Shown piece by piece: positions 19,701 through 29,100 of a stretch of DNA of 64,000 nt. The stretch lies in contig NZ_OZ038525.1 in NCBI RefSeq assembly GCF_964036645.1, forward strand, positions 3,166,001 to 3,230,000, in the 5' to 3' direction. Under the pieces are notes generated by a model. It did no database searches. It had not been told where the DNA came from and worked only from the letters and a program-made list of their open reading frames with translations. Position 1 is the stretch's first letter; each line of letters starts with the position of its first letter. This DNA comes from Tenacibaculum sp. 190524A02b (GTDB lineage: Bacteria; Bacteroidota; Bacteroidia; Flavobacteriales; Flavobacteriaceae). A program made the translations under genes and the position numbers.

Positions 19701-22700
19701 TTCTTTCTTTATAAGGAAATTATAATCTAAAAGGTTTTTAGATGAATTTTCAATTATTTGCTTAACAAGTTCTTTATATCTAGTTAAAAAGTTATTGGCT
19801 GTTTCTTCTTTAAACAAATCCGTATTGTAACGTAAAGTAAACCACATATTATCTTTGTTGTGATCTACCTGAAGTGTAAAGTCAAATACAGAAGTATTTT
19901 TTACTGCGGTGTCTAATTCATTACTAACATCTTTAACATCCAATCCATTTAAATTCACATCTTTTAATTCTGTTTCATCATTTTGAACACCAAAAAATAC
20001 TGAGATAACTTTTTGTCTCGAAAAATCTGTAATTGGATTTAACTCCTCAATAATTTTATTAAATGGATATAAATGGTTTTCATAAGCTTCTAATGAATTG
20101 GTTTTGGTATGTGACAGTAAATCATTAAATGTCCAATCTTTACCTAATGTGCATCGAATTGGAATTCCTGATGCAAATAAACCTAATACTTTATCAAGAT
20201 GCTCTTGATCTCTATTCCATATTGGTGTTCCAACTACAAAATCTTCTTGGTTCGTTAACCTATAAAGTAAGAGGTTTAATACAGATATTAAGAAAATTTG
20301 ATAGGTAACTCCATTTTCATGACAGAATTCTGAGATTTCATTTTTAAACTCTAATCCTAAGGTTTCAAAAATAAATTTTCCATTGAATGAATGAATTAAT
20401 GGTCTAGGATAATCTGTAGGTAATTCAAGCGTTTCTGGTAGTTTTTGATACTTATTTAACCAGTACTTACGTTGTTTTTCTAGTTTTCCAGAATCAATTA
20501 ATTCATTAATCCACTCTGTATAATCAGAATAATTAACTTTTAACTCTGGCAAGAAAATTTCTTCCCTTTTATTTAAAGTATTATATGTTTGAATAAACTC
20601 TCTATAGAAGTTAAACGTTGATATTTGATCCCATACAATATGATGTGTTTCAAAAACAAAAACATGTCTTTTCTCATTAATCTTGATTAATTTAACATTA
20701 ACCATTCCTTGTGTAAAATCAAAAATTGTATTGAAATAAGGTAGTACTATTTCTTGAAGGTTTATTTCATCTTTACCTAAATGAGAATAATCAACAACTA
20801 TATCATTTATATCAACAAAAGACTTTTCTTTTAATACTTGATATGGTACTCCATCTTCTTCTATAATTGTAAACTTAAATATATCATGCCTATCACTTAG
20901 GTGACTGATAGTTTCTAAAAATGCTTCTTGATTTAGGTTTCCTGTGAGTTCAAGTATAAATCCAATATTGTAAAAAGTACTATTAGCATTTAACTTTTGA
21001 AGATACCATTCAGCATATTGAACTGGAGATATTTTGTATTTTGCTTTATTTGTTTTCTTTACAATTGATGTGATTAAAGAATTATTATCTTCTTTTTTAT
21101 ATTTTTCTATTGCTTCTGCTAATTTTTCTACTGTTGGATGCTCAAATAATTCTTTTAGAGGTAGGTTAATATCATACTCGTTTTTTATTTTACTAATTGC
21201 TTGGATAGCTGAAACTGAATGTCCTCCTAATGTAAAGAAGTTATCATTTCTACCAATAGGTTTTACTCCTATTACTTTCTCCCATACTTCTGATATAGCT
21301 TTTTCCAATTCTCCTATTGGAGCTACAAAGTTTTCTACGCTTTGACTTTCCTGATTGTTCATCATTTGTTTCAAAACATTTTTATCAGTTTTTCCATTAT
21401 GATTCAATGGAAATTCTTTTAAAAACTTAATAACTCCCGGAACCATATATTCTGGTAATTCTAACTGAATTTGCTCTTTTATATAATCTCCATTCAAGTT
21501 ATCATCAGAAGTCATTACAAAGGCACATAGATAACTCAGTTCATTACTATCTTTTCCTACCAACACTACAGCGTTAACTACTCCTTTACTTTTAGTTATT
21601 GCTATTTCAATTTCCTCTAATTCAATTCGGTATCCTCTAATCTTTACTTGTGTATCTTTTCTTCCAAAAAAATCAATAGTTCCATCCTCAAGTACTCTAC
21701 CAATATCACCTGTTTTATACATTCTTCTATTAGGGAAAAATGGATCTTGCATAAATGCTTTCTTAGTTTTCTCTTCATCGTTGACATACCCTAGTCCAAC
21801 TCCTATACCAGAAAGACAAATTTCTCCTTTTGCTCCTATTGGCACACGATTATAATCATTATCAAGAAAATGAAATCTAAAGTTTTGTATTGGTTTATTT
21901 CCAATAGGTATCCTTAAATCTGGACTTGGCTTTTCATAAAGAAAATAATGTGTTACATCATCTGAAGCTTCAGTGGGTCCATAACAGTTTATAAGAGGTA
22001 TTTGTGTATAATGGTCAAACCACTTTCTAGCAAGTCTTGGTTTTAGTGTTTCCCCATTAACTAAGTAATAAGTTAAACTACTCATTGGACTATCTGTTCT
22101 ACGTTCCTCACAATCTAATAACACTTGCATATATGAAGGCACTACCTCAAAAATTGTTATTTGGTCTTCTTTGAGTTTTGTTAACAGTAAATCGGGGTTT
22201 AATACTACTTCATTACTATAAACATAAGTTTGCCCTCCTACCATTAAAGCATTCACATATTGCCAAATTGAAATATCAAAACATTGTGAGGCATTCTGAA
22301 CAATTTTACTTTGCTTATTAAGTTCTAAGTCATTTTTCTTAGCTTCTAAATGGTTCAACATTCCTATGTGTTGTACTATAGCCCCCTTTGGTTTACCTGT
22401 TGAACCAGAGGTATAAATTATATACGAAACATCTTGTGGTAATGCTAAATTGGGGTAGTTATTACCTTGTTGAGATTCAATATGAGACAAATCAAATTGA
22501 TATTTGATTGTTCCTTTTATCTTTTTCGTTTTAGGTTTTTCTTTATCAATTTCAAGTACTGCATCAAATCTGAATTTTTTTAATTCATTTTGAATCCTCC
22601 CCAATTTATCTGAATAAGTAACTTTTGTTTTAATATCCTTTGATTCAATATAATTATCTATAAATGATTTTGAAACAAACAACTCTTCATCCCATTCCAG

Positions 22701-25700
22701 TTTAGTATTGGCTTTAGGGTTGGCTTTTTTAAACTCCTTAAGATCTTCAATTAAGTCTTGTTTTTTATCTTGATTAATAAGGTCTCCTAAAAACAGAATA
22801 CCTTCAGTATTTAGTTTTGCTATTGACTTATCTAAAACTTCTCTTAAATAATTATGCCCATTAAAATTTTGGATAACACTATTTATAATAATTATATCAA
22901 AATCTTTTTCTTTTAACTGGTCTATTTCATGCGCAAATAATTTATACATTTTTAGGTTGGTTATACCTTCTTTTTCGCAAACAGCTTGGTTTTTATCAAG
23001 AATTACCTGACTTAAATCAATACCTACATAAGATTCTACTTTATTCACTAAAGAGAACATCGTTAACCCTGAAGCACAACCTATTTCTAAAACTTTTTTA
23101 TCTTTATCTACATAGGGCAATAACTTATGAATAGTATTGTCTCTATATTCATTCATTTCTTGTCTGGTAAACGCTTCTCCATCATAACTATTAAACCATC
23201 CTCCTCCAGTAATATCATCATGAGCTTTACTTCCAATATATTCCCATAGCTCTACATCCATGGTTTTATTTTCTGTCTCGGCCAACTCATGTATGTTATA
23301 GCTATCCATAACAGCAATGGTTTGTAAAGAGTTACATGACCATTGTAGTTTATTTGCTACTTTTATATTTTGTTTATCTGTAAATAATAAGCTGGCTTCA
23401 CTGTTATCTAAGATATATTTTAAGCGCTCTGTTGGAAAATCTGGGTCTAATGGTATATAAACTGCTCCTGCCTTCCAAGCTCCTAATAGTGCTGCTAGTG
23501 TATAACAACTTCTATCCATAAATACACCTACTCGATACTGCTTTTCTCCTTGGTGATGTTGTGTTAAGAAGTTTGCTATTTTGTTTGAAAACGTCCATAG
23601 TTCTTTATAAGTCATTTTAACATTTTCATATGTAATAGCAATATCATTAGGTGTTTGTTGTACATGTTTCTCTATTAACTCTAACACCGTTCCATCTACA
23701 GGTAATGGTTTTTCTGTTTTAGCAAACTCTTCCAATTTTTCTATTTCTGCGGAAGATAGAATTTCAAATGTTTTTATTTTTTCGTCTGGTGTTGCAGTTA
23801 TTTTATCAATTAACAATGTAAAATGCTCTATTAGCGAATTGATTTTTTTGTCTTCAAACTGCTCTGTATCATACCTAACTTCTATAGATATTTTTTCATT
23901 ACTCTCGATAAACATTACGTTTATCCCGAAAATAGTAGTCTCATTATCTTGAGTTAAAGGTGCTATTTTTAATTTTTTCTCTCCAATGATTTTTTCTTCA
24001 GAAATAAATCTATCATTGTAATTAAAATATTCTACAAACACATCAAAAAGAGGATTCATACCTACCTCTTCATTCATTAATCCTAGATCTGCTACTAAAA
24101 GCTCAAAAGGATAAATATCATGATCAAAATCATTTAATAGGTTATTAGATAGTTCCTGTAATTGTTGTACAAAGTTATATTCAGGGTTTATTGTATTTTT
24201 AATCGGTATAGTATTTACATAAAACCCTATTTGCCCTTCCAAGTCTGGATGATTTCTTCCTGCAACTGATGTTCCAACAGTAATATCTTTTTGTCCTGAA
24301 TATTTATAAAGTAATGTTTTAAAATAAGTTAATACAACAGAAAACATTGTTGTTTGTGTTCTCTGCGAGATTTCTTTAAATATGTAATAGTATTTACTAT
24401 CTAACTCATACCTATTTACTTTACCATGAAAACTTTGCTGTGGTCTTCTTTTTTGAAAGGCAGTTAAATCTACTTTAGGAGATCGTTCTGCAAACTTTGT
24501 ATTCCAATAATCTTTAAACTGATTTACCTTATCAGTAAGTAAAATATCATTATGCCAATGTGCATAATCTTTATATTGTATTGGTAACTCTTGAAAGGCT
24601 ATATCTAAATCATTTGCAAGCTCATAATAGGTCATTATTAATTCATTAAACAATACTACTTGTGACCATCCATCTGAAATAATGTGATGCATATTAATCA
24701 TTATAATATACTCATTGTTGTCCGTTTTTAGCAGATTTACTCTAATTAGAACATCTTCTGCTAAATTGAACCTATATTTAGATTCTTTTAATAATGTTTT
24801 CTCTATTTCAATTGCTTCTTTTTGAGAGAAATCATCTAGCTTTACTTGAACCTGTACCTTATTTATTGGATGTATTAATTGCTTAGGATCCCCTTTAACA
24901 GTAATAAATGAGGTTCTAAGAATTTCATGCCTATTAGTTAGCCTTTTTACCGCTTTATTTAGAAGCTCAACATCAATTTCTCCAGTAATTTTCATTGCAT
25001 TAAATTCGTTATATGCTACTGAAGTTTCTTCATTTTGACTTAGTATCCATAAACGAAGTTGTGCTGATGAAAGTTCATAATACTCTTCTTCTTGTAAAGT
25101 GTCTATACTTAAATAATCAACCCTCTCTTTTAATGAGATTAATTTTGCTAACTCTTTTATTACTGAATTTTTAAATAATTCTTTAAGCGTTAGTTTTACA
25201 CCAAACTCTTTGTGTATTCTTGATGTTAACTGTACAGCTAACAAACTGTTTCCTCCTATTTCAAAAAAGTTATCTAGTATATTTATAGCATCATCATCCA
25301 ATAATTCTTTAAATACGTTAAGTAACTGTTTTTCTACTTGTGTCATTTCAGTAGACACTGGTACATTAAAATTGTTATTTTGATGAACTAATAAGCTTTC
25401 TTTTTCTAATTCTGAAAGCTTTTTATTACCTATAATATAACGTATATTTTCATCCTCTCTACCTATTAAATTGTTAATAGCATTACGTAGTGTTTTTTCA
25501 TCCCATTGATTTGTGCCCTCTTGGACATAAATCGTGGTTATGTTTTCTTTTTGGGTTATTTTAAATTGATTTTTAGAAAATAGATACAATAGCGCTATTT
25601 CATAATTTTCTAACTCATCTTCTTCAAGTTGAAGAACTAATGTTTTCTCTATAATTGTTCCTAAATAAGGTAAACCTGTAGCTTGCTTTCCTATAAAAAT

Positions 25701-26048
25701 TTTTCCTAAAACCCCTTTAGGTGCTTTTAAACCTAACTTGGTTCTTATACTTACATCCGATGAAACTTCACTAAGATTACTTCTCCAATCATCTGCATAC
25801 TTTTCAGAAGCAATAAAACGTGTAATTCCAATAACTTCATTATTATTTGTAGTTAATGTGAAATAAAGCAAGTCTGTTGGCTTCGCTTTTATTTGCCAAC
25901 TATTAACATCCACATTACTTAATATTTTACTATCTTGTATGTGTATAATAGAAGGTAGTTCTTCAGACTTTAAAAATTCTCTAAATGTATTTAAAGAAAG
26001 GATGTGTTTTTCTTCTTTCACGTTGGAAAAGTTCATTTTTTCAATCAT
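16704..26048 (-). CDS. Terminal NRPS: X-T-C-A(MT)-T-C-A(insert)-T-TE
   Basis: 3114 residues. Order (approximate residues): unidentified domain 1-235; carrier T1 (GGNSL ~266); C (HHIISDG ~457); A ~785-1560 interrupted by a methyltransferase ~940-1180 between A2 and A3 (SAM motif VLEIGCASG ~991; A3 TSGSTGKPKG ~1213); T2 (GGHSV ~1613); C (HHIVWDQ ~1805, last Gly replaced by Gln); A ~2120-2790 with a ~150-residue insert between A8 and A9 (~2595-2740); T3 (GGHSI ~2834); thioesterase ~2890-3114 with GYSAGS (Ser2967), ILDMEAP and GNHYE as the likely Ser-Asp-His triad. Hand-aligned pocket codes are DIWELNCDDK (diaminobutyrate-like) and DAMQVGCVDK (polar, unclear). The TE makes this the release subunit. 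The upstream KS protein ends in a C domain, yet this protein begins with no A domain, leaving T1 without a loading domain in cis. ATG at 26048; a second in-frame ATG at 26036 is possible. Confidence 0.93.
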   Translation of the reverse strand: MIEKMNFSNVKEEKHILSLNTFREFLKSEELPSIIHIQDSKILSNVDVNSWQIKAKPTDLLYFTLTTNNNEVIGITRFIASEKYADDWRSNLSEVSSDVSIRTKLGLKAPKGVLGKIFIGKQATGLPYLGTIIEKTLVLQLEEDELENYEIALLYLFSKNQFKITQKENITTIYVQEGTNQWDEKTLRNAINNLIGREDENIRYIIGNKKLSELEKESLLVHQNNNFNVPVSTEMTQVEKQLLNVFKELLDDDAINILDNFFEIGGNSLLAVQLTSRIHKEFGVKLTLKELFKNSVIKELAKLISLKERVDYLSIDTLQEEEYYELSSAQLRLWILSQNEETSVAYNEFNAMKITGEIDVELLNKAVKRLTNRHEILRTSFITVKGDPKQLIHPINKVQVQVKLDDFSQKEAIEIEKTLLKESKYRFNLAEDVLIRVNLLKTDNNEYIIMINMHHIISDGWSQVVLFNELIMTYYELANDLDIAFQELPIQYKDYAHWHNDILLTDKVNQFKDYWNTKFAERSPKVDLTAFQKRRPQQSFHGKVNRYELDSKYYYIFKEISQRTQTTMFSVVLTYFKTLLYKYSGQKDITVGTSVAGRNHPDLEGQIGFYVNTIPIKNTINPEYNFVQQLQELSNNLLNDFDHDIYPFELLVADLGLMNEEVGMNPLFDVFVEYFNYNDRFISEEKIIGEKKLKIAPLTQDNETTIFGINVMFIESNEKISIEVRYDTEQFEDKKINSLIEHFTLLIDKITATPDEKIKTFEILSSAEIEKLEEFAKTEKPLPVDGTVLELIEKHVQQTPNDIAITYENVKMTYKELWTFSNKIANFLTQHHQGEKQYRVGVFMDRSCYTLAALLGAWKAGAVYIPLDPDFPTERLKYILDNSEASLLFTDKQNIKVANKLQWSCNSLQTIAVMDSYNIHELAETENKTMDVELWEYIGSKAHDDITGGGWFNSYDGEAFTRQEMNEYRDNTIHKLLPYVDKDKKVLEIGCASGLTMFSLVNKVESYVGIDLSQVILDKNQAVCEKEGITNLKMYKLFAHEIDQLKEKDFDIIIINSVIQNFNGHNYLREVLDKSIAKLNTEGILFLGDLINQDKKQDLIEDLKEFKKANPKANTKLEWDEELFVSKSFIDNYIESKDIKTKVTYSDKLGRIQNELKKFRFDAVLEIDKEKPKTKKIKGTIKYQFDLSHIESQQGNNYPNLALPQDVSYIIYTSGSTGKPKGAIVQHIGMLNHLEAKKNDLELNKQSKIVQNASQCFDISIWQYVNALMVGGQTYVYSNEVVLNPDLLLTKLKEDQITIFEVVPSYMQVLLDCEERRTDSPMSSLTYYLVNGETLKPRLARKWFDHYTQIPLINCYGPTEASDDVTHYFLYEKPSPDLRIPIGNKPIQNFRFHFLDNDYNRVPIGAKGEICLSGIGVGLGYVNDEEKTKKAFMQDPFFPNRRMYKTGDIGRVLEDGTIDFFGRKDTQVKIRGYRIELEEIEIAITKSKGVVNAVVLVGKDSNELSYLCAFVMTSDDNLNGDYIKEQIQLELPEYMVPGVIKFLKEFPLNHNGKTDKNVLKQMMNNQESQSVENFVAPIGELEKAISEVWEKVIGVKPIGRNDNFFTLGGHSVSAIQAISKIKNEYDINLPLKELFEHPTVEKLAEAIEKYKKEDNNSLITSIVKKTNKAKYKISPVQYAEWYLQKLNANSTFYNIGFILELTGNLNQEAFLETISHLSDRHDIFKFTIIEEDGVPYQVLKEKSFVDINDIVVDYSHLGKDEINLQEIVLPYFNTIFDFTQGMVNVKLIKINEKRHVFVFETHHIVWDQISTFNFYREFIQTYNTLNKREEIFLPELKVNYSDYTEWINELIDSGKLEKQRKYWLNKYQKLPETLELPTDYPRPLIHSFNGKFIFETLGLEFKNEISEFCHENGVTYQIFLISVLNLLLYRLTNQEDFVVGTPIWNRDQEHLDKVLGLFASGIPIRCTLGKDWTFNDLLSHTKTNSLEAYENHLYPFNKIIEELNPITDFSRQKVISVFFGVQNDETELKDVNLNGLDVKDVSNELDTAVKNTSVFDFTLQVDHNKDNMWFTLRYNTDLFKEETANNFLTRYKELVKQIIENSSKNLLDYNFLIKKEKSLIEEVSVSPTKFTIPDVGLHTIINETATKYSNKVAVKEEDKEITYGELKEYSYQIANFLLKNKVQKQDRVGVLLPRSIDFIASVLGILNSGAIFVPLSKDYPEQRVQEIINQAEIQKIITVSGFFNQEFLKAPFADSLVLLDEIDFSTISKEETSISVSNEDLIYTIFTSGSTGKPKGIDIKHVGAINIIQSTINDFNFTPDEKVLFHTATVFDASIMDYLWPLVAGAGIVVMPNTMEKSILNYEELINKNKITHIQSVPLLLESFVNAIERKEINQLQSLKRVVVGGAILNTKLSNRFLNEFKIDLYNCYGPTETTVDSTRYKCEISNIESQIFAPIGIPVANTKLYVLDKNLQQVPVGVPGELYIASIGSAKGYLNDVEKTNKAFIKNPFNDGISQVLYKTGDKVALLHKGNYVVYGRLDNQIKLNGNRIEIEEIESLLLNCEGLYNGAVILDKKGSYEQLIAFVEPEKQVNQFITKNSEKVRVLSLNDDITIKGEFEQFVERYAKANPVIKKLYQDLIYQFPEYQLCLFVNGELVAVTLACPISFLKKLEENQQVIFKEILNSEQDLNATLIVECVKKDTMLLELCKDEIGSLYKQLVTTENKKLFLESNTKISEITAGNTNFKKTISKEEIKQYLSEYLPQYMIPNNIVIKDRIALNNSGKVDKNILKKLNVSKQFKKELELTETQEKVNVIFQEILKKDTISAHDSFFELGGHSINMIQLIARVEKEFSIKMPIPEVFNNQTPYHIGNYVDAHENRIVNTSAYLQQLSSGGEKNIFCFPSISATVADFIELAKELKGYNLYAFDFSLLDAYSDVYQDKKEIIQKCKDMIFDVNANQTFDVLGYSAGSHIAYELLSEFKEELQVDKFIILDMEAPRKDEVTSKLVNYKDAEVDEFMSLNILEDFSNQEKEQISNRVWKYAELASYVAGREKINVPFYVFASEEADKSKQQGWEKLTQKSISFSEFKGNHYEILKNKFVKKNSQILKLKINNK

Positions 26049-26085
26049 GAGTCAATGCTATTTTATAAGTATTTTACGTTATTGT

Positions 26086-26104
26086 TTACTAATTTACTTA
26101 GTAA
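26086..26104 (-). repeat. Short inverted repeat between the KS gene and the terminal NRPS gene
   Basis: A perfect 7-bp inverted repeat (TTACTAA / TTAGTAA, 5-base loop) lies in the 80-base gap between these genes, the widest gap inside the biosynthetic operon. It has no T-run, so it is not a classical terminator. It could be an mRNA processing or translation-control hairpin; the evidence is only the palindrome. Confidence 0.3.
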
Positions 26105-26128
26105 GATTTCTTAGGTAAGAAGTGTTAT

Positions 26129-29100
26129 TTATAAGGCTATATTTTCAGTCAGCAGCTTTTTTAAAGGCAATGTTTCATTCTTAATAAAGTTCTTTACTAT
26201 ATCTTTGTACAAAGAAGTCCATTCTTGAATACTGGCTTCATCATACTTATTTGTGTTGTACTCTACTCTAAACACAATACTTTCTTTCTTTTCTAATGCA
26301 TCAAAAAATAAATCGTACTTATTTTTATTCTCAATTATCATAGTATTGTCACCATCTTTATTTTCGCTTTGGTTTGTAGAAATAGATTTATCTAAATTAA
26401 AAACAACCAATTCTTCGTATAGGCAATTTTTTCGAGTTGTTTTATCTTCTATTAGTGTATTTATAGGAATTACGGGATATTTAAGAATGTTTAAATTTTT
26501 ACGCATTATATTATTAACGTATTCAAGTGGTGTTAACTCTATATCTAAAGAACTAATAAACGGTATCATTTGAACACACTGCCCTACAACATCGTACAAT
26601 CTACTATTTAATTGACCTGCATAAGGTATTCCTACTCTAAAAGCTTCATTTCCACTCAAAGCACACAACATTAACTTGTAAGCACTTAACAATGTACTAA
26701 AAAGGGAAACTTTATGTAATGAATTCCATTCTCTAACCTCTTTTACTAAATTACCTTCTAAGTTAAAGTAAATTAATCCTGAATTATTGCTCGCTTTTTT
26801 TACACCAAGCATTGGTATTTCAAACCTTGGCACTTCAATGGAGAACTCTTTTTTCCAAAACATCAAGTTTTCCTCTTTTACATTTCCATTTAACTGTTGA
26901 TGAATCCAGTTTACATAAGTACTGAATTGGGGCGCTTTGGGTAAAGAAGTATTAATATTATGGCTATAATTAGTGTAAATTTCATTCAATTCTTTTAATA
27001 ATACATTTAATGACCATCCATCAACAACTATGTGATGTGCTACTAATTGGACTATAAATGTTTCTGCTGATGTTTTTAAGACATAACATCTTAAAAAAGG
27101 GCCATTTTTTAAATCAAATGGGAGCATTACATTTTTAGAAACCCAATTTTCTATAGCTTCTTTTGACATTTCATCTTTTAAACTGTCTGTATACTTTACA
27201 GAAAAATTTATTCGAGATTTTATAATTTGTTTTTGCTCATCTATAGAAACAATTCTTAATGTTTCATGTCTTGAAGTCACTAAATCTAATGTTTCTTGAA
27301 GCATTTTTTCATTTAGTTCTTTATGTACTTCAACAATTACAGTTTCATTAAAAGCAACGGTTTCTCTAGGATTCATTTCAAGCTTAGCATACATCCTTTT
27401 TTGCTCAATTGTTAAAGGTAGATGAAAAGTTTTATCAAAATTTTTATCCTTGTCTTTTTTAAGATCATTTGTAATGGTTTCATTAAGAAACCCTCCTTCC
27501 ATTATTTGGTAAATTGATTTTTTTACTGCATTAATAAAGAATTGTATATCATCATCCGTATGGGCTTCAGAAATAAAACATGTTGCTCCTTCCCAAACAA
27601 ATACATTGTTGTGTAACAAATGATACTTTAATAACGCTAGTATTTCTAAATTGCTTTTGGGTTTAATATTAAACATTGACCCAAAATTATTAGCTTTAAG
27701 AGGTAATGCATACGTAGTAAAAAAGGCATTCAATTCATTGACTAATTTATTTGTTTTTCTATTAAGAGTATACTGTACTACATTTCCTTTTTCTTTAAGA
27801 TAAGTAAGCATTTTTGCCATTACCTTCATGGTTAATGGATGATGACAAAAAGTTCCTGCAACAATTACTCTTTGAACACTAGGATAGGAATCATCTCCAT
27901 AATTCCATGCCCCGCCATCAATTAAATCTAAATAATCGGATTTACCTGCTACTACACCTATTGGCATTCCTCCTCCTATAATTTTTCCGTAGGTTACTAT
28001 ATCTGCTTTTATTTCAAAATGTTCTTGTGCGCCTCCAGGAGCTATTCTGAAACCTGTTATAACCTCATCAAAAATCAATGCAATACTTTCTTCTTTAGTA
28101 ATTTCTCTCAATTCTTGTAAATAATCTTTTGGTTGAAAATCTACTCTTCTGCTTTGAACCGGTTCTACTAAAACAGCTGCAATTTCATCTTTTTGTTCTT
28201 TAATAATATCTATTGCTTCCCTTGTCCCGTAATTTAACACCAGTACATCTTCCACCATGCCTGGAAGTGTACCTATTGTTAAAGGAACTGCTGAATAATC
28301 AGCGGCTTGATCTACATTAACACCATCAAACGTACCATGGTATGATCCTGCAAAAACTACTACTTTCTTTTTATTAGTTGCTCCTCTGGCTAACCGAAGT
28401 GCTACCATTACAGCTTCAGTTCCTGAGTTATAAAAAGCAACTCTATCTACTCCTGTAATTTCATGAATTAAATTTGCTACATCTTCCGCATCCGTTGAAA
28501 TAGGTCCTAGAAAATTGTGTGTTGTACCTTGTTCTAAAAGAACTTCTTTTCCAAAAGAATGATTATACCCTAAGAGATATACTCCAAAACCCATAGAAAA
28601 ATCTACATATTTATTACCATCTAAATCCCACATATAAGCCCCTTTAGCTTCTTTAGCTATGATAGGATACGTTAACTCTTTCCAATCATGATTATATAAT
28701 GATATATTTCTATTATTTGCCCATCTGTAACGATTTTTAGCTGCAAACTTTTTAGAGGAAATTGTTTTTTCTTCATAAGCCTTAACAAAAGTATTTAAGT
28801 AAGATTCTTGCTTTGGAGGGTATGTGTTTTTGGTTTTAACAATTTTCTTAAATGATTTAAAATGATTTGACTTAGAAAGTTCTTTTTGCTTAGGTTTTGT
28901 TACTTGTTTAGAGTTTTCTAATACCTCACCATTATTAAAATAATTATTGATTACTTGAAGTTGATTATTTAAAATTTCAAATTGTTTATCAAAAATATCT
29001 TTAAACGGGTGTGTATGTGTAGCATTAACATTATTAGTCACTGTTAACTCTTTAGTTTCTGTTTTTACAGCCTTGTTTTTAGACTCTAAGCTTTCTGTTT

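Noticed and set aside
26253..26573. Membrane-protein-like frame antisense to the last C domain of the KS protein
   Set aside because: Hydrophobicity comes from reading an AT-rich coding strand in reverse; the sense gene is unambiguous.
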